From NCBI GenBank assembly GCA_016933025.1, contig JAFGBT010000010.1, forward strand, positions 1-64,000: a DNA stretch of 64,000 bases. Direction: 5' to 3'. This DNA comes from Spirochaetota bacterium (GTDB lineage: Bacteria; Spirochaetota; UBA4802; UBA5550). Shown here in pieces: positions 10,101-21,045 of the stretch. The notes beneath the pieces are model-generated. The model saw only the letters and a program-made list of their open reading frames with translations, searched no databases and was not told the DNA's origin. The stretch's first letter is position 1, and the number at the start of each line of letters is the position of its first letter. Made by a program: the position numbers and the translations under genes.

Positions 10101-11358
10101 CGAGGAGATCATAGCAAAGACGTCCGGTCTCATCATGGTGGTCAAGAACAAGGTTTTCATCCTCGGCGATCCCCATTCCATCCCGATTAATGTGGGTACC
10201 GAGATACACGCGAAGACCGGCAAGTTCTACGATAGAAACGAGATACTGGCCTCGTTCGACCCATGGTTCGAGCCGATCCTCACGGAGGTGACCGGCAAGG
10301 TCGAGTTCGTCGATATCGAGCTTAACAAGAGTCTCCGCGAGGAACAGGACCCGACGTCCAATGTCACTAAGCGTGTCATCGTTGAGTACAAGACCGAGAA
10401 ACTGCAGCCGCGGATCGACATTGTCGGACCGTCAAAACAGACCATTACCTATCTCCTCCCCAAGGGCGCCAACCTGATGGTCAACAACGGAGCCAAGGTT
10501 TACGCGGGGGCCATCCTGGCAAAGATCCCCCGGGGCGCGGAAAAGACCAAGGACATAACCGGCGGTCTTCCCCGTGTGGCGGAGCTTTTCGAGGCGCGAA
10601 CGCCCAAAGACGCCGCCACCCTGTCGGAGCTTGACGGGACTATCGAAATCGGCGATACGGTGAAGAACAAGCGGAAGATCATCGTCACCGGCGAGGACGG
10701 GACCGTCAAGGAATACTCGATACCGGTCTCCAAGTTCCTTCGGGTTCAGGACCGCGACTTTATCGCCAAGGGCGAGCAGATCGACGACGGGGCGGTGGAC
10801 CCGCACGAAATATTAAAGATCAAGGGCCCCAGGGAGCTCCAGAAGTTTCTGGTGACCGAGATCCAGGAGGTCTACCGGCTGCAGGGCGTTTCAATCAACG
10901 ACAAGCACATTGAGATCATTGTGCGGCAGATGCTCAGGAAGGTCAAGGTGACCGACCCTGGCGATTCGAATTTTGTCATCGAGCAGATAGTCGACAAGTT
11001 TGATTTTATCGATGAAAACGAGCGGGTACTGAACGAGGGGGGTAAGCCCGCCACGGCAATCCCTATTCTGATGGGGATCACCAAAGCGGCCCTGAACACT
11101 GAGTCATTTATCTCCGCGGCCTCATTCCAGGAGACGACACGGGTTCTCACAGACGCGGCGATCAAGGGCAAGGTCGACAATCTCCGCGGTCTCAAGGAAA
11201 ACGTCATTATCGGACATCTGATACCGGCGGGTACTGGCGTCCGCCAGTACAACGAGATTAGCGTGTATGAAAACGAACCGGGAGACCTTGAAGGGATAAT
11301 AGAGGAAGAGGGAGCCCATGCTGTGGCGGATGAGGAAACAGCCATGGATAACGATTAG
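7132..11358 (+). CDS. rpoC: DNA-directed RNA polymerase subunit beta'
   Basis: This 1408-residue catalytic beta' subunit carries the universal magnesium-binding motif [15 protein letters not shown] (about residues 459-473). The N-terminal zinc ribbon is [13 protein letters not shown]...CDRCGVEV (about residues 62-84). A second zinc site is C...[14 protein letters not shown] (about residues 860-880), next to the trigger-loop/bridge region ([21 protein letters not shown]). Length is similar to E. coli. It lies 65 bases after rpoB with an AGAGGAA ribosome-binding site, and is the last gene before a hairpin and a new promoter for rpsL. Confidence 0.98.
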   Translation: MRDFNDFSSIQIKLASPDQIREWSYGEVKKPETINYRTLKPERDGLFCEKIFGTTKEWECYCGKFKSIRYKGVICDRCGVEVTHYKVRRERGGHIELACPVAHIWYYRSVPSRMGLLLDLTVNTLKSVLYYEKWIIIDPGDAVEEDFKIGDALDEDSYITLNEKYGDTLVCGMGASAIKDLLTRIDLDEESRQIRAVIQSKSKKEKDAKIDKKLIKRLEIIEAFKESGNETDWMILDTIPVIPPELRPMVQLDGGRFATSDLNDLYRRVINRNNRLKRLLMLRAPEIIVRNEKRMLQEAVDALFDNSRRKRAVKGKGNRPLKSLSDMLKGKQGRFRQNLLGKRVDYSGRSVIVIGPELKLYQCGLPKKMAVELFKPFIMKRLVDKDYVQNIKSSKKMVENERPEVWEVLEEVISEHPVLLNRAPTLHRLGIQAFEPILVEGKAIRLHPLVCHAYNADFDGDQMAVHVPLSPRAQMECWTLMLSSHNLLSPANGHPVVSPTQDIVLGIFYLTSILDGAAGEGMLFDDEAELLRAVDYGQVKMRSKIKFINKDGEIIETSSGRLIFNSLLPEGHPFVNKVINDKELSNLISSVLRHYGPNVTVKMLDDVKEAGYKYATLFAPTISMSDIIVPTVKREIILEEDKKLEKIENEYRNGYITNEERYNRVINLWTNANEVIAEKMFEELSGNASGFNPIYIMAQSGARGSKQQIRQLAGMRGLMAKPSGEIIEVPIRTNFKEGLTVLEYFISTNGARKGLADTALKTADAGYLTRRLVDIAQDVVISMEDCGTTIGIDIYAIKEGDDVLDSLGDRALGRTLLYDLLHPVTGEVICKADEIVTEEIAALIDQLNIDSIEIRSVLTCEAKHGVCGKCYGRNLATASAVDIGEAVGIIAAQSIGQPGTQLTMRTFHIGGIASRAVEESEIKLNYPIFVKEITSKTIKTEDKKTISVRRGYLIVQRVVSEMTLKGDPKILVGENDKVYAGVVIAKSSDGEEIIAKTSGLIMVVKNKVFILGDPHSIPINVGTEIHAKTGKFYDRNEILASFDPWFEPILTEVTGKVEFVDIELNKSLREEQDPTSNVTKRVIVEYKTEKLQPRIDIVGPSKQTITYLLPKGANLMVNNGAKVYAGAILAKIPRGAEKTKDITGGLPRVAELFEARTPKDAATLSELDGTIEIGDTVKNKRKIIVTGEDGTVKEYSIPVSKFLRVQDRDFIAKGEQIDDGAVDPHEILKIKGPRELQKFLVTEIQEVYRLQGVSINDKHIEIIVRQMLRKVKVTDPGDSNFVIEQIVDKFDFIDENERVLNEGGKPATAIPILMGITKAALNTESFISAASFQETTRVLTDAAIKGKVDNLRGLKENVIIGHLIPAGTGVRQYNEISVYENEPGDLEGIIEEEGAHAVADEETAMDND

Positions 11359-11364
11359 GAAGCC

Positions 11365-11386
11365 GGCCCCAGCCTCAGGCGGGGCC
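11365..11386 (+). terminator. Hairpin after rpoC
   Basis: GGCCCC (11365-11370) pairs with GGGGCC (11381-11386), and an inner GCC/GGC pair closes a TCA loop after one bulged A. It lies 7 bases past the rpoC stop. There is no T-run, so termination strength is uncertain. Confidence 0.5.
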
Positions 11387-11413
11387 CGTGCGGATAATAT
11401 TCGAATTAATAAC

Positions 11414-11446
11414 TTGACAAATAGTATTGTGATTCGCAAATACCAT
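11414..11446 (+). promoter_or_regulatory. Candidate promoter for rpsL-rpsG
   Basis: A perfect TTGACA lies at 11414-11419 in the AT-rich rpoC-rpsL gap. The best -10 candidates are weak: CAAATA at 17-base spacing or TACCAT at 21. A start site here would begin the str unit after the rpoC hairpin. Confidence 0.4.
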
Positions 11447-11523
11447 TTTAATGTTACGAGGCATTGTGCCAATAGTAAGACGATATAGATGATATAATTT
11501 TTTAACGGATAACAGGAGACGGA

Positions 11524-11898
11524 ATGCCAACGATCAATCAGTTAATCAAAAAGGGACGGGAGCAAAAAAGGAAGAAGACGAAATCCCCGGCCCTGACGCA
11601 GTGCCCCCAGAAGCGCGGCGTTTGCACGAGGGTAATGACGTTTACCCCGAAAAAGCCGAACTCGGCACTCCGGAAGGTCGCGCGGGTCCGCCTGACGAAC
11701 GGTATCGAGGTGACGGCGTATATTCCCGGCATAGGCCATAACCTTCAAGAACACAGCGCGGTTCTGATACGCGGGGGACGGGTGAAGGACCTGCCGGGCG
11801 TTAGGTATCACATCATCCGAGGGACCCTGGACACACTTGGGGTTGACGAGAGGAAGAAGGGTCGGTCCAAGTACGGAACAAAGCGGCCCAAAGCGTAA
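11524..11898 (+). CDS. rpsL: 30S ribosomal protein S12
   Basis: This 124-residue protein sits at the decoding centre and helps control accuracy. The conserved segments [32 protein letters not shown] and [14 protein letters not shown] are present. The two lysines whose mutation gives streptomycin resistance in E. coli (in PKKPNS and in RVKDLP) are the wild-type residues. An ACAGGAGAC ribosome-binding site precedes it. It is the first gene of a str-type unit and is followed after 22 bases by rpsG. Confidence 0.97.
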   Translation: MPTINQLIKKGREQKRKKTKSPALTQCPQKRGVCTRVMTFTPKKPNSALRKVARVRLTNGIEVTAYIPGIGHNLQEHSAVLIRGGRVKDLPGVRYHIIRGTLDTLGVDERKKGRSKYGTKRPKA

Positions 11899-11908
11899 TT
11901 ATTGATAG

Positions 11909-12388
<480 letters not shown>

Positions 12389-12398
12389 GAGAATAATC

Positions 12399-12436
12399 CA
12401 GAGCGCCCCCGCCTCCGGCGGGGGCGCTCTGTTTTA
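12399..12436 (+). terminator. Rho-independent terminator after rpsG
   Basis: A perfect 15-bp stem has a left arm at 12399-12413 and a right arm at 12417-12431, with a TCC loop, and is followed by TTTTA. It is GC-rich and very stable. A second weaker hairpin, AATACCAGG/CCTGGTATT with loop TGCT (12452-12473), follows. Confidence 0.85.
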
Positions 12437-12547
12437 CAGATAGAGGATATGAATACCAGGTGCTCCTGGTATTTTAGTGTTCGTAGTAAATATTTTTTCA
12501 TCAGAGCATCACAGATTACGCTGATTGAAAGGAGCCGCTGATATTGT

Positions 12548-12649
12548 GGCGGCAGATATCTCACTCGCTCCGCCTCGTATTTACATCCGTGTAAGCACTC
12601 GGCTGCCGGCGCCCTCCGTGGCGCCTGCTCGTTGAGATATGCTGCCGCC
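12548..12649. repeat. 102-bp structured palindromic element upstream of fusA
   Basis: The outer arms GGCGGCAGATATCTCA (12548-12563) and TGAGATATGCTGCCGCC (12633-12649) are complementary except for one bulged C. Between them are two hairpins: TTACA-TCCG-TGTAA (12581-12594) and GGCGCC-CTCCGT-GGCGCC (12608-12625). Together they form a three-way-junction shape. It lies in the 337-bp rpsG-fusA gap, which holds no gene. It could be a palindromic mobile element or a structured leader; no second copy was noticed in this window. Confidence 0.6.
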
Positions 12650-12725
12650 TTATAAATTGCTTCAAACGATAATTATATTGTGACGATAATCATTGTAACT
12701 TCAAGATAGATTTTCGAAGGTAACT

Positions 12726-14813
12726 ATGCCACGGGAACTCCCGCTCAACAGGACGCGCAACATCGGCATCATGGCACACATTGATGCGGGAAAGACTACG
12801 CTTACCGAACGCATCCTTTTTTACACCGGCAAGACCCACAAAATGGGAGAGGTCCATGAAGGCACGGCCGAAATGGACTGGATGCAGCAGGAAAAGGAGC
12901 GTGGCATAACCATTACAGCGGCCGCGACCACCTGCTACTGGAAGAACACGATCATCAACATCATCGATACGCCGGGCCACGTGGATTTCACAATCGAGGT
13001 GGAGCGGAGTCTCCGCGTTCTCGACTCCGCAATCGCGGTATTTGACGGCGTGGCCGGCGTCGAGCCGCAGTCGGAGACGGTATGGCGTCAGGCGGACCAT
13101 TATCGCATACCCCGGATTTGCTTCGTGAACAAGATGGACAGGGTGGGGGCCGATTTCAAGCGGTGCCTTGCCATGATACGCGAGAGGCTCGCGGCAAAGC
13201 CGCTGCCGTTGCAGATACCGATTGGCATCGAGGATGCGCACCGCGGCGTGGTCGATCTCGTCAGGATGAAGGGGTATGTCTGGACCGACGAAAGGGGAAT
13301 GGAAATACAGGAAGTTGATATCCCGGACGACTGTAAAAAGCAGGCGGATGAATACCGGGGGCTTCTCCTGGAGACGATCGCCGAACACGACGACGCGTTA
13401 ATGCATAAATACCTTGAGGGGGTGGAGCCGTCCGAGCAGGAGATCAGGGACGCCATCCGGAAAGTTACCGCCGGCTCTGCGGTTTTCCCGGTGTTCTGCG
13501 GGTCGGCACTACGCAACAAAGGGGTGCAGCCGGTCCTCGACGCGATCGTCGACTATCTTCCCTCGCCCCGGGACGTCATGGCGATTGAGGGTCATGATCC
13601 GAACAATCCCGAGGCGGTGCTACGCCGGGAGGCAAACGACAAGGAGCCCTTCAGCGCCCTTGTATTCAAGCTGATGAGCGACCCCTATGTCGGAAAGCTG
13701 TCGTATATACGCGTGTACTCGGGACACCTGAAGGCGGGCGACCATCTCTACAACGTCGTGAGCGGAAAGAAGGAGCGGGCGCAGCGGTGCCTCCGGATGC
13801 ATGCTAACGACCGCGAGGACATCAAGGAAGTGTTCACCGGCGATATCGTGGCGGTCGTGGGTCTCAGGAGCGCGCGGACGGGCGACACGCTTGCCGATGA
13901 GAAAAACCCCATACTTCTCGAAAAAATGGAATTCCCCGATCCGGTCATATCTGTGGCGATTGAACTGAAGACAAAGGCGGATCAGGAAAAGCTCGACGCT
14001 GCCCTGCAGCGGCTCGAAGAGGAGGACCCCACCTTTCACGTGAACGCGGACCAGGAGTCAGGACAAACACTCATAGCCGGGATGGGCGAGCTTCACCTGG
14101 AGATCATTGTTGACCGCCTCACACGTGAGTTCAACATCCGGGCCAATGTCGGGAAACCCCAGGTAACCTACAAGGAGACAATCACCAGGGGGGTTGATGC
14201 GGCACACACGTATGAGAGGCAGGTCGGCGGCAAGGACCAGTTTGGACATGTGATCATCCGCATGCAGCCGGGAAGCCCCGGGTCCGGTTTCGTGTTTAAA
14301 AATGAATTGAAGGGAGATGAAATACCGAATGCGATCGTCGCCGATGTGGAGGCGGGGCTCATGGATGCCATGCAGGCCGGCGTGCTGGCCGGCTACCGTA
14401 TGGACGATGTCACCGTTTACCTGAAAGGCGGTTCGTACGATGAGGCGTCATCGGTCGGAACGGCCTACCGGATCGCCGCAAATAACGCATTCAAGGAGGG
14501 CGCCCGCAGGGCCGGGCCCGCCCTCATGGAACCGATCATGAAACTGGAAGTCGTCTGTCCGGACGAATACACCGGCGATATCATAAACGACATCAACTCG
14601 CGTCGAGGAAGGATCGAGCGGATCGACATACGGCGTGACCTGAAGGTGATCGACGGCTTTGTTCCCCTCTCCGAAGTATTCGGGTATGCCACGAGCGTTC
14701 GCTCCATGAGCCAGGGCAGGGCTACACACACTCTCCAAGTATCTCACTACGAAATTGTACCAAAAGAAATTACAGAACGTATAATAGGTAGGATGTCAGG
14801 TATTTCATATTAG
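12726..14813 (+). CDS. fusA: Elongation factor G
   Basis: This 695-residue translocase GTPase moves tRNAs and mRNA after peptide bond formation and also helps recycle ribosomes. The G1 motif AHIDAGKTT (about residues 17-25), G2 [12 protein letters not shown]3 DTPGH and G4 NKMD are all present. The later domains run to the typical end ([18 protein letters not shown]). Length is normal for EF-G. It has its own long upstream region after the rpsG terminators and is followed by a 353-base gap before tuf. Confidence 0.97.
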   Translation: MPRELPLNRTRNIGIMAHIDAGKTTLTERILFYTGKTHKMGEVHEGTAEMDWMQQEKERGITITAAATTCYWKNTIINIIDTPGHVDFTIEVERSLRVLDSAIAVFDGVAGVEPQSETVWRQADHYRIPRICFVNKMDRVGADFKRCLAMIRERLAAKPLPLQIPIGIEDAHRGVVDLVRMKGYVWTDERGMEIQEVDIPDDCKKQADEYRGLLLETIAEHDDALMHKYLEGVEPSEQEIRDAIRKVTAGSAVFPVFCGSALRNKGVQPVLDAIVDYLPSPRDVMAIEGHDPNNPEAVLRREANDKEPFSALVFKLMSDPYVGKLSYIRVYSGHLKAGDHLYNVVSGKKERAQRCLRMHANDREDIKEVFTGDIVAVVGLRSARTGDTLADEKNPILLEKMEFPDPVISVAIELKTKADQEKLDAALQRLEEEDPTFHVNADQESGQTLIAGMGELHLEIIVDRLTREFNIRANVGKPQVTYKETITRGVDAAHTYERQVGGKDQFGHVIIRMQPGSPGSGFVFKNELKGDEIPNAIVADVEAGLMDAMQAGVLAGYRMDDVTVYLKGGSYDEASSVGTAYRIAANNAFKEGARRAGPALMEPIMKLEVVCPDEYTGDIINDINSRRGRIERIDIRRDLKVIDGFVPLSEVFGYATSVRSMSQGRATHTLQVSHYEIVPKEITERIIGRMSGISY

Positions 14814-15166
14814 GATTTCTGGTTGGTATCTACTTTTTGGTAAATTAATATATAAATTAGTATATTTTTTAATTAATTTGTTGACAGAAATAGCACATTT
14901 TTTTTAATTCAAAAACCCGCAATTTATATGGGCAAAATTTAATGGCACGCCTGAAAATTGCTTTTTTTTGTACGTTTTTTGGTAAAAAGCTATTTTTTTT
15001 ACCGGAAAAAGGTGCCAGGCAGGAAACATCCAAAGAATAATTTTTCAAGAGTTTCCTTAAAAGCTTTAATGTCTTTCGCAATAGGATATACTTAATCATC
15101 CTTTAATAACAGTCGGGTAGATATATTACTTATCAAGAAGGAATAATAAATAAGGAGTGAAATCCA
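14814..15166 (+). promoter_or_regulatory. AT-rich intergenic region with tuf promoter and long leader
   Basis: This 353-base stretch has no gene. It is strikingly AT-rich compared with its neighbours. TTGACA (14881-14886) and TTTAAT (14903-14908) at 16-base spacing form a good sigma-70 promoter, leaving a leader of roughly 250 bases. Long T-tracts and a GGTAAAAA/TTTTTACC hairpin lie near 14980-15003. An AAGGAG ribosome-binding site precedes tuf. Confidence 0.55.
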
Positions 15167-16381
15167 ATGGGTAAAGAAAAATTTCAGCGGACTAAACCTC
15201 ACGTGAACGTTGGGACGATTGGCCATATCGATCACGGAAAAACGACTCTTACATCTGCAATTACAAAATGCCTTTTCCTGAAATATGGACTCGGCAAGCC
15301 TATTGAATTTGACCAGATTGACAATGCTCCGGAAGAAAAGGCCCGTGGAATAACGATTGCCACCTCGCACCAGGAATACGAGACGCCCAAGCGGCACTAT
15401 GCCCATGTCGATTGCCCCGGCCATGCCGACTACATTAAGAACATGATCACCGGCGCCGCTCAGATGGACGCCGCTATTTTGGTTGTCGCGGCCGGCGACG
15501 GCGCGATGCCGCAGACCAAGGAGCACGTGCTCCTCGCCCACCAGGTTAACGTACCCTACATGGTCGTTTTCCTGAACAAGGTCGACATGATTGACAAGGC
15601 CGAGCGTGACGAGATGATCGAGCTCGTTGAAATGGAAATCAGGGAACTTTTAAGCAAATATGAATTCCCCGGCGATGAGATTCCTATAATCTCGGGATCT
15701 GCGCTCAAGGCGCTTGAGGAAGCCGAGGCGAAGAAGACCGACGGCGAATGGTTTGCCACCGTTATCAAGTTGATCGAGGCGCTTGACGAATACGTGCCTG
15801 AGCCGAAGCGCGCCACGGACAAGCCGTTCCTTATGCCCATTGAAGACGTTTTCTCCATAACCGGCCGGGGTACCGTCGTCACCGGCAGGATCGAGCGGGG
15901 CATTGTTCACACCAGCGACGAGGTCGAGATCATCGGCTTCACCGAGACCAAGAAGACTGTCTGCACCGGTGTTGAGATGTTCAGGAAAATCCTGGACGAA
16001 GGGGTTGCGGGGGACAATGTTGGATGTCTTCTCCGCGGTACCGGCAAGGACGAGGTCATGAGGGGCCAAGTTCTCGCGAAACCCGGTTCAATCACCCCCC
16101 ATAAAAAATTTCAGGGGAAGGTATACGTCCTCAAGAAGGAGGAGGGCGGTCGCCATACACCGTTCTTTGGAAATTATCGTCCGCAGTTTTATTTCAGAAC
16201 CACGGACGTTACCGGCATCGTTACGCTTCCCTCCGGGGTTGAGATGGTGATGCCCGGGGACGACATTGACATGACGGTCGAGCTCATCACCCCGGTTGCC
16301 ATGGAAGAGGAACTCAGGTTCGCCATCCGGGAAGGCGGGAAAACCGTTGGCGCAGGCGTTGTTACCAAGGTAATCGAGTAA
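15167..16381 (+). CDS. tuf: Elongation factor Tu
   Basis: This 404-residue GTPase delivers aminoacyl-tRNA to the ribosome. G1 is GHIDHGKTT (GHVDHGKTT is usual), and G2 [10 protein letters not shown]3 DCPGH and G4 NKVD are present. Domains 2 and 3 are complete, with [13 protein letters not shown] and the C-terminal [17 protein letters not shown]. It is slightly longer than the usual 394-400 residues because of a longer helix region near residues 180-205. It is expressed from an AT-rich promoter region and followed by an inverted repeat before rpsJ. Confidence 0.97.
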   Translation: MGKEKFQRTKPHVNVGTIGHIDHGKTTLTSAITKCLFLKYGLGKPIEFDQIDNAPEEKARGITIATSHQEYETPKRHYAHVDCPGHADYIKNMITGAAQMDAAILVVAAGDGAMPQTKEHVLLAHQVNVPYMVVFLNKVDMIDKAERDEMIELVEMEIRELLSKYEFPGDEIPIISGSALKALEEAEAKKTDGEWFATVIKLIEALDEYVPEPKRATDKPFLMPIEDVFSITGRGTVVTGRIERGIVHTSDEVEIIGFTETKKTVCTGVEMFRKILDEGVAGDNVGCLLRGTGKDEVMRGQVLAKPGSITPHKKFQGKVYVLKKEEGGRHTPFFGNYRPQFYFRTTDVTGIVTLPSGVEMVMPGDDIDMTVELITPVAMEEELRFAIREGGKTVGAGVVTKVIE

Positions 16382-16418
16382 CATTTACTCCTGCAGTTAT
16401 TGAATAGCGTTCTTTATG

Positions 16419-16445
16419 GTCAGACCATCATAATGATGGTCTGAC
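16419..16445. terminator. Perfect inverted repeat between tuf and rpsJ
   Basis: GTCAGACCATCA (16419-16430) and TGATGGTCTGAC (16434-16445) form a 12-bp stem with loop TAA. A weak T-rich tail (TTATGTATTTT) follows. It is probably a terminator or partial terminator separating tuf from the S10 series, though an operator cannot be excluded. Confidence 0.6.
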
Positions 16446-16486
16446 TTATGTATTTTAATGATATAAAAATTGTTCAGGTGTGAATA

Positions 16487-16804
16487 GTGGCAAAGTCTAC
16501 GGGACAACGTATAAGGGTAAAGCTAAGATCGTTCGACGCAAAGTTGCTGGATCAGTCAGCTGAGAAGATCGTCGCAACCACCAACAGGAGCGGTGCGAAG
16601 GTCGCAGGTCCAATACCGCTGCCGACAAAGATCGAGAAGTTCTGCGTTCTCAAATCGCCTCATGTCAATAAAAAGGCTCGTGAGCAGTTTGAGATACGGA
16701 CACACAAGCGTTTGATTGACATCATTGATCCGAATTCGGATACGGTAGAGGCGCTGATGAAGTTGGAACTGCCTGCCGGTGTTTCGGTTGATATTAAATC
16801 CTAA
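16487..16804 (+). CDS. rpsJ: 30S ribosomal protein S10
   Basis: This 105-residue protein of the 30S head is also the NusE partner of NusG/NusB in antitermination. The start is GTG. The family motifs [39 protein letters not shown] and [11 protein letters not shown] are all present. It is the first gene of the long S10-spc-alpha run and sits 42 bases after an inverted repeat. Confidence 0.97.
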   Translation: MAKSTGQRIRVKLRSFDAKLLDQSAEKIVATTNRSGAKVAGPIPLPTKIEKFCVLKSPHVNKKAREQFEIRTHKRLIDIIDPNSDTVEALMKLELPAGVSVDIKS

Positions 16805-16865
16805 CCTTGCAATTTCTTTATCTTAGTTTCCTTGTCAGCTATCATTTAATGGATGGGAATGAGTG

Positions 16866-17483
16866 ATGAAAAAAGCGCTTATAGGCAGAAAAATCGGGAT
16901 GACCCAGTTTGTTCATGAAGACGGTACCATGATTCCGGTAACCGTTTGTGAACTTGGCCCCTGCGTGGTGGTGCAAAAAAAGAGCAAAGAGAAAGACGGG
17001 TACGAAGCGCTTAAATTGGGCTATCATGAAGTGAAGGAGCAGAGGACCTCGAAGGCCATCATGACCGATCTCAAGAAGAAGGGTATCAAGCCGCTCCGGG
17101 TTTTCCGGGAAGTGGGCGTTTTTGACGAATCACTGGATGTCGGGAGCGTGATTAAATGCTCGATTTTTGCGGAAAACATGGTGGTCGATGTCACCGGCAT
17201 ATCAAAGGGCAAGGGCTTCGCGGGCGTTGTCAAGCGATACGGCTTTGGCGGCGGTCGCGAGACCCACGGGTCGACCTTCCATCGTGCGCCGGGTGCCATT
17301 GGCGCGTGCGCCTACCCCAGCGAAGTATGGCGTGGCCAGCGTATGCCGGGGCGTCTCGGATACAAAACGGTCACGGTGAAAAACTTGAAGATCGTCAAGG
17401 TGTTCGAAGATAAAAATGTTGTCCTGATTTCCGGCGCCGTCCCGGGACGGAAAAATACACTGATTACCGTATGCGAGCGATAG
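16866..17483 (+). CDS. rplC: 50S ribosomal protein L3
   Basis: This protein binds near the 3' end of 23S rRNA, reaches the peptidyl-transferase centre and is an early assembly protein. The ATG at 16866 (205 residues) was chosen over the adjacent GTG at 16863. It opens MKKALIGRKIGMTQ. The conserved GFGGGRETHGSTFHRAPGAIG loop, which reaches towards the active site, is intact, as is the RMPGRLG segment. Standard length and order. Confidence 0.96.
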   Translation: MKKALIGRKIGMTQFVHEDGTMIPVTVCELGPCVVVQKKSKEKDGYEALKLGYHEVKEQRTSKAIMTDLKKKGIKPLRVFREVGVFDESLDVGSVIKCSIFAENMVVDVTGISKGKGFAGVVKRYGFGGGRETHGSTFHRAPGAIGACAYPSEVWRGQRMPGRLGYKTVTVKNLKIVKVFEDKNVVLISGAVPGRKNTLITVCER

Positions 17484-17494
17484 GCAGGCTTACA

Positions 17495-18124
17495 ATGAAA
17501 GTGGATAAATACTCAATAGAAGGTAAAGTCGTCGGGTCGGTCGAGCTTTCCGACGCTGTGTTCGGCGTCGAGGTGAACGATGTCCTCATATATGAACTCG
17601 TCAAGTCGGCGAACGCGAACATCCGCCAGGGAACGCACAAGGTGAAGGAGCGCGGAGAAGTGCGGGGCGGCGGGATCAAGCCATGGAGGCAGAAAGGAAC
17701 AGGCCGGGCGCGCGCCGGTTCATCCCGTTCCCCTATATGGAGAGGCGGCGGCACCATTTTTGGCCCGCGACCCAGGAGTTATCGTATCGACCTGCCGCGA
17801 AATATGAAACGCTCGGCGTATCGGGCGCTCTTCTCGCTCAAGGCCAGGGAAGGGAGCATCAAGGTTATCGAGGACTTTACGGTAAGCGGCAAGACGAAGG
17901 AAGTTGCGAAGATCGGCACGGCCCTGGCGGTATCGAAGGGCGTCTTGATCTCAGGGGGGGAAGATGCGCTGCTGAAACGGTCAATCCGGAATATCCCCTG
18001 GCTTGTCCATAACAGCGTGAACAGGATCTCGGGCAAGGACATCTTCTATTCGAAAAACCTGATCATCACCGAAAGCGCGGTAAAGCTTTTAAACGAACGA
18101 TATGCAGAGGGCGCCACAAAATGA
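17495..18124 (+). CDS. rplD: 50S ribosomal protein L4
   Basis: This protein lines the peptide exit tunnel and represses the S10 operon in E. coli. The ATG at 17495 (209 residues, MKVDKYSIEGKVVG) was chosen because an AGGCAGG ribosome-binding site precedes it. The ATG at 17471 would sit inside the end of rplC. The tunnel loop with GGIKPWRQKGTGRARAGSSR and SPIWRGGGTIFGPRPR is intact. The stop overlaps the rplW start (ATGA). Confidence 0.95.
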   Translation: MKVDKYSIEGKVVGSVELSDAVFGVEVNDVLIYELVKSANANIRQGTHKVKERGEVRGGGIKPWRQKGTGRARAGSSRSPIWRGGGTIFGPRPRSYRIDLPRNMKRSAYRALFSLKAREGSIKVIEDFTVSGKTKEVAKIGTALAVSKGVLISGGEDALLKRSIRNIPWLVHNSVNRISGKDIFYSKNLIITESAVKLLNERYAEGATK

Positions 18125-18405
18125 ATCCGAATGATATTATATTAAAACCGGTGATTTCCGAGAAGACCACCGATCTGACCGGGATAAACAAGTATGTATT
18201 CCGCGTCGCCATGAAGGCAAACAAGCTGCTGATTGCCAGCGCGATAAAGGAATTATTCGGCGTGAAGCCGGAGAAAATCAACATCATGACCGTTCGCGGT
18301 AAAAACCGCCGTCTCCGGTACCGGACCGGGAAGCGGAGCGCCTGGAAGAAAGCGATCGTGACGCTTAAGCCAGGCGAGAAAATTGAACTCTTTGAAGCGC
18401 AATGA
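18121..18405 (+). CDS. rplW: 50S ribosomal protein L23
   Basis: This 94-residue protein sits at the exit-tunnel opening, where it is the docking site for trigger factor and SRP. The typical opening ILKPVISEKTTDL and the C-terminal GKRSAWKKAIVTLKPGEKIE are present. It overlaps the end of rplD by 4 bases, indicating coupled translation, and is followed by rplB after 32 bases. Confidence 0.96.
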   Translation: MNPNDIILKPVISEKTTDLTGINKYVFRVAMKANKLLIASAIKELFGVKPEKINIMTVRGKNRRLRYRTGKRSAWKKAIVTLKPGEKIELFEAQ

Positions 18406-18437
18406 CGGCGACGAGGCGAGTATAAAGGGTAGGTGAC

Positions 18438-19265
18438 ATGGGACTTAAAAAATTTAGACCGATAACAGAAACAACGCGCTATAAAACTGCGCTGGATTTT
18501 TCGGAGATCACCGAGACCACGCCGCACAAACCCCTTACCAAGGGACAGAAGGAATATGCCGGCAGGGGCAACAAGGGCAGGATATCCGTACGGCGTCGTG
18601 GCGGCGGGCACAAGCAGCGGTACCGCATCATCGATTTTAAGCGAAATAAATACGGGATCCCGGCGCGCGTTGCCACCATTGAGTACGATCCAAATCGCTC
18701 GGCTAATATAGCCCTTCTGAATTACGTTGACGGCGAGAAGCGGTACATCGTGGCCCCTGACACCCTGAAAGTCGGCGACACGATAGTTTCAGGAGAAAAC
18801 GTTGAGATCAAGGTGGGGAATTCTCTTCCTCTGAAGAACATACCGCTGGGAACCAGCATCTACAATATCGAGATGAACCGCGGGAAGGGCGGCCAGCTGG
18901 CCCGTTCTGCCGGGGCGTCGGCGGTCATAACCGCCAAGGAAGGCTCCTACTGTTTGATCAAGCTCCCCTCAGGCGAGATCCGGAAAATCCATCAGGAGTG
19001 CTACGCCTCGATCGGCGAGGTCGGCAACAAGGACTTTGGCCTGGTGACAATCGGCAAGGCCGGCAGGTCCCGGTGGATGAACAGAAGGCCCAAGGTGCGG
19101 GGCGTAGCGATGAATCCGATCGACCACCCGCTCGGCGGCGGCGAGGGAAAATCGTCGGGCGGCAGGCATCCGTGCTCTCCCACCGGCGTGCCCAGCAAGG
19201 GGTTCAAGACGAGAAAGAAGCATAAAATAAGCGATAAATATATTGTTAATCGAAGGAAGAAGTAA
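18438..19265 (+). CDS. rplB: 50S ribosomal protein L2
   Basis: This 275-residue protein is needed for subunit joining and peptidyl transfer. It has the conserved [17 protein letters not shown] stretch and the C-terminal [17 protein letters not shown] segment containing the histidine long associated with activity. Length is typical. The stop codon overlaps the rpsS start (TAATG). Confidence 0.97.
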   Translation: MGLKKFRPITETTRYKTALDFSEITETTPHKPLTKGQKEYAGRGNKGRISVRRRGGGHKQRYRIIDFKRNKYGIPARVATIEYDPNRSANIALLNYVDGEKRYIVAPDTLKVGDTIVSGENVEIKVGNSLPLKNIPLGTSIYNIEMNRGKGGQLARSAGASAVITAKEGSYCLIKLPSGEIRKIHQECYASIGEVGNKDFGLVTIGKAGRSRWMNRRPKVRGVAMNPIDHPLGGGEGKSSGGRHPCSPTGVPSKGFKTRKKHKISDKYIVNRRKK

Positions 19266-19561
19266 TGGCTCGGTCAGTTAAAAAAGGTCCGTATGTTGAC
19301 ATCAAGCTGTTCAAGAAGATCGAGGAGATGAATTCCTCGAACGCCAAGAAAGCCATCAAGACATGGTCTCGCCGGTCGACGATCTTCCCGGAGATGATCG
19401 GTCATACCCTGATGGTCCATAACGGCAAGAATTTCATCCCGGTGTACATCACGGAGAACATGATCGGCCACAAGCTGGGTGAATTCGCGCCGACCAGGAC
19501 CTACCGGGGTCACAGGACCAAGGACGATAAAGTTGCCAAGAAAACACCTGCGAGGAAATGA
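19265..19561 (+). CDS. rpsS: 30S ribosomal protein S19
   Basis: This 98-residue 30S-head protein contacts the A-site finger of the large subunit. It begins [15 protein letters not shown] and contains [18 protein letters not shown] and the terminal [14 protein letters not shown] signature. It overlaps rplB upstream and rplV downstream by a few bases, so the three are likely translated together. Confidence 0.97.
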   Translation: MARSVKKGPYVDIKLFKKIEEMNSSNAKKAIKTWSRRSTIFPEMIGHTLMVHNGKNFIPVYITENMIGHKLGEFAPTRTYRGHRTKDDKVAKKTPARK

Positions 19562-19899
19562 TGGAATCGACTGCATTTTCGAAGTTCAACAGGATTTCAG
19601 CCTCAAAGGCGAGGCTGGTGGCCAATGAGATACGGGGAGAGGAGCTTCCCTTCGCGATTGAGGTGCTGAAGGCGATGCCCCAGAAATCAGCCCGCCTTAT
19701 CCTGAAGACGCTCTATTCGGCGGGCGCCAACGCCAAATATAAGAAGCCGGATATCGCGGACAAGGACCTGTACGTCAAAAAGATAGTCATCGACGTGGGG
19801 CCGACGTTGAAGCGCTTCCGTCCCCGGGCGCGGGGTCGGGCGACCAGAATCAAGAAGAGAACGAGCAGCATCCTGATTGTTTTATCGGATGAAAATTAA
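19558..19899 (+). CDS. rplV: 50S ribosomal protein L22
   Basis: This 113-residue protein has a long hairpin that lines the exit tunnel near the macrolide site. The conserved [17 protein letters not shown] and the C-terminal [20 protein letters not shown] loop are present. It overlaps the rpsS stop by 4 bases (ATGATG). Length is normal. Confidence 0.96.
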   Translation: MMESTAFSKFNRISASKARLVANEIRGEELPFAIEVLKAMPQKSARLILKTLYSAGANAKYKKPDIADKDLYVKKIVIDVGPTLKRFRPRARGRATRIKKRTSSILIVLSDEN

Positions 19900-19917
19900 T
19901 AGTAAGGGTATCCAGAT

Positions 19918-20598
19918 ATGGGTCAGAAGGTAAATCCAGTAGGGCTGAGGGTCGGTATCAACCGGACATGGGATTCCATTTGGTATGAAGATAAGAAAAA
20001 CTATGCAAAATATCTTCACGAGGATATCGAGATTCAGAAATTCATCAACAAGGAAAAACGTTCCGCCGGCATATCACGCGTAGCTATCGATCGTTTCCCA
20101 GACAGGGTAAATGTTAATATACACGCTTCGCGTCCCGGCGTCTTGATAGGAAAAAAGGGGTCGGATATCGAGGCCCTGAAGGAGCAGCTGCAAAAGATCG
20201 CGTCGAAAAACGTCTATATAAACATTATTGAGGTTAAAAAGCCTGAGAAAAATGCGGCGCTCATCGCGCAGGTCATCGCCCAGCAGATTGAGGGGCGGTT
20301 CCCCTATCGGAGGGCCGTGAAGCAGGCGATAACAAACGCGATGCGCACCGGCGCACTGGGCATCAAGGTACTCTGCTCGGGGCGGCTGAATAACGCGGAA
20401 ATGGCCCGACAAGAGTCATACAAAGAGGGGAGGATTCCCCTCCATACGCTGCGCGCCGATATAGATTACGGTTTCGCCGAGGCGCTCACCACGTTCGGGT
20501 TGATAGGCGTAAAAGTGTGGATATACAACGGCGATGTCCTCTCAAAAGACCTGGAAGACGAGGAAGACAAATACACCGTGAAGCGGAAAACTAAGTGA
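19918..20598 (+). CDS. rpsC: 30S ribosomal protein S3
   Basis: This 226-residue protein sits at the mRNA entry channel with S4 and S5 and contributes to helicase activity. It starts [14 protein letters not shown], has the KH domain GXXG motif ([14 protein letters not shown], about residues 66-79), and the C-terminal [17 protein letters not shown] segment. Normal length and position, 19 bases after rplV. Confidence 0.97.
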   Translation: MGQKVNPVGLRVGINRTWDSIWYEDKKNYAKYLHEDIEIQKFINKEKRSAGISRVAIDRFPDRVNVNIHASRPGVLIGKKGSDIEALKEQLQKIASKNVYINIIEVKKPEKNAALIAQVIAQQIEGRFPYRRAVKQAITNAMRTGALGIKVLCSGRLNNAEMARQESYKEGRIPLHTLRADIDYGFAEALTTFGLIGVKVWIYNGDVLSKDLEDEEDKYTVKRKTK

Positions 20599-20614
20599 GC
20601 AGGGGATATCCGTC

Positions 20615-21025
20615 ATGTTAATGCCTAAACGACAGAAGTTCAGGAAAGTACAGCGCGGGCACATGCGCGGAAAGGCGCACCGTGGCTCTACGATCGCCTT
20701 CGGCGATATCGGCCTCAAGGTTATGGAGCCGGGTGAAATAACCTCCCGCCAGATAGAGGCGGCCCGGGTTTCCATCACCCGTAAGGTTAAGCGGGGCGGC
20801 AAGCTCTGGATCAGGATATTCCCGGACCGCCCGTTCACGAAGAAGCCGGCCGAGACACGCATGGGCAAGGGTAAGGGAAACCCCGAAGGTTTTGTCTGCC
20901 GGGTCAAACCGGGCAAAATCCTGTTCGAGCTTGCCGGGGTTGAACATGTCCTGGCGAGGGACGCGCTGAAGAATGCCGCGTTCAAACTTCCCCTGAAGAC
21001 GAAGGTAGTGACTATCAACGATTAG
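20615..21025 (+). CDS. rplP: 50S ribosomal protein L16
   Basis: This 136-residue protein contacts A-site tRNA and is one of the last proteins added in 50S assembly. The start at 20615 gives [19 protein letters not shown], which matches the family N-terminus better than the internal ATG 6 bases later. The motifs [26 protein letters not shown] and [13 protein letters not shown] are all intact. Confidence 0.97.
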   Translation: MLMPKRQKFRKVQRGHMRGKAHRGSTIAFGDIGLKVMEPGEITSRQIEAARVSITRKVKRGGKLWIRIFPDRPFTKKPAETRMGKGKGNPEGFVCRVKPGKILFELAGVEHVLARDALKNAAFKLPLKTKVVTIND

Positions 21026-21045
21026 AGAACAAGAGGAACAGACTC

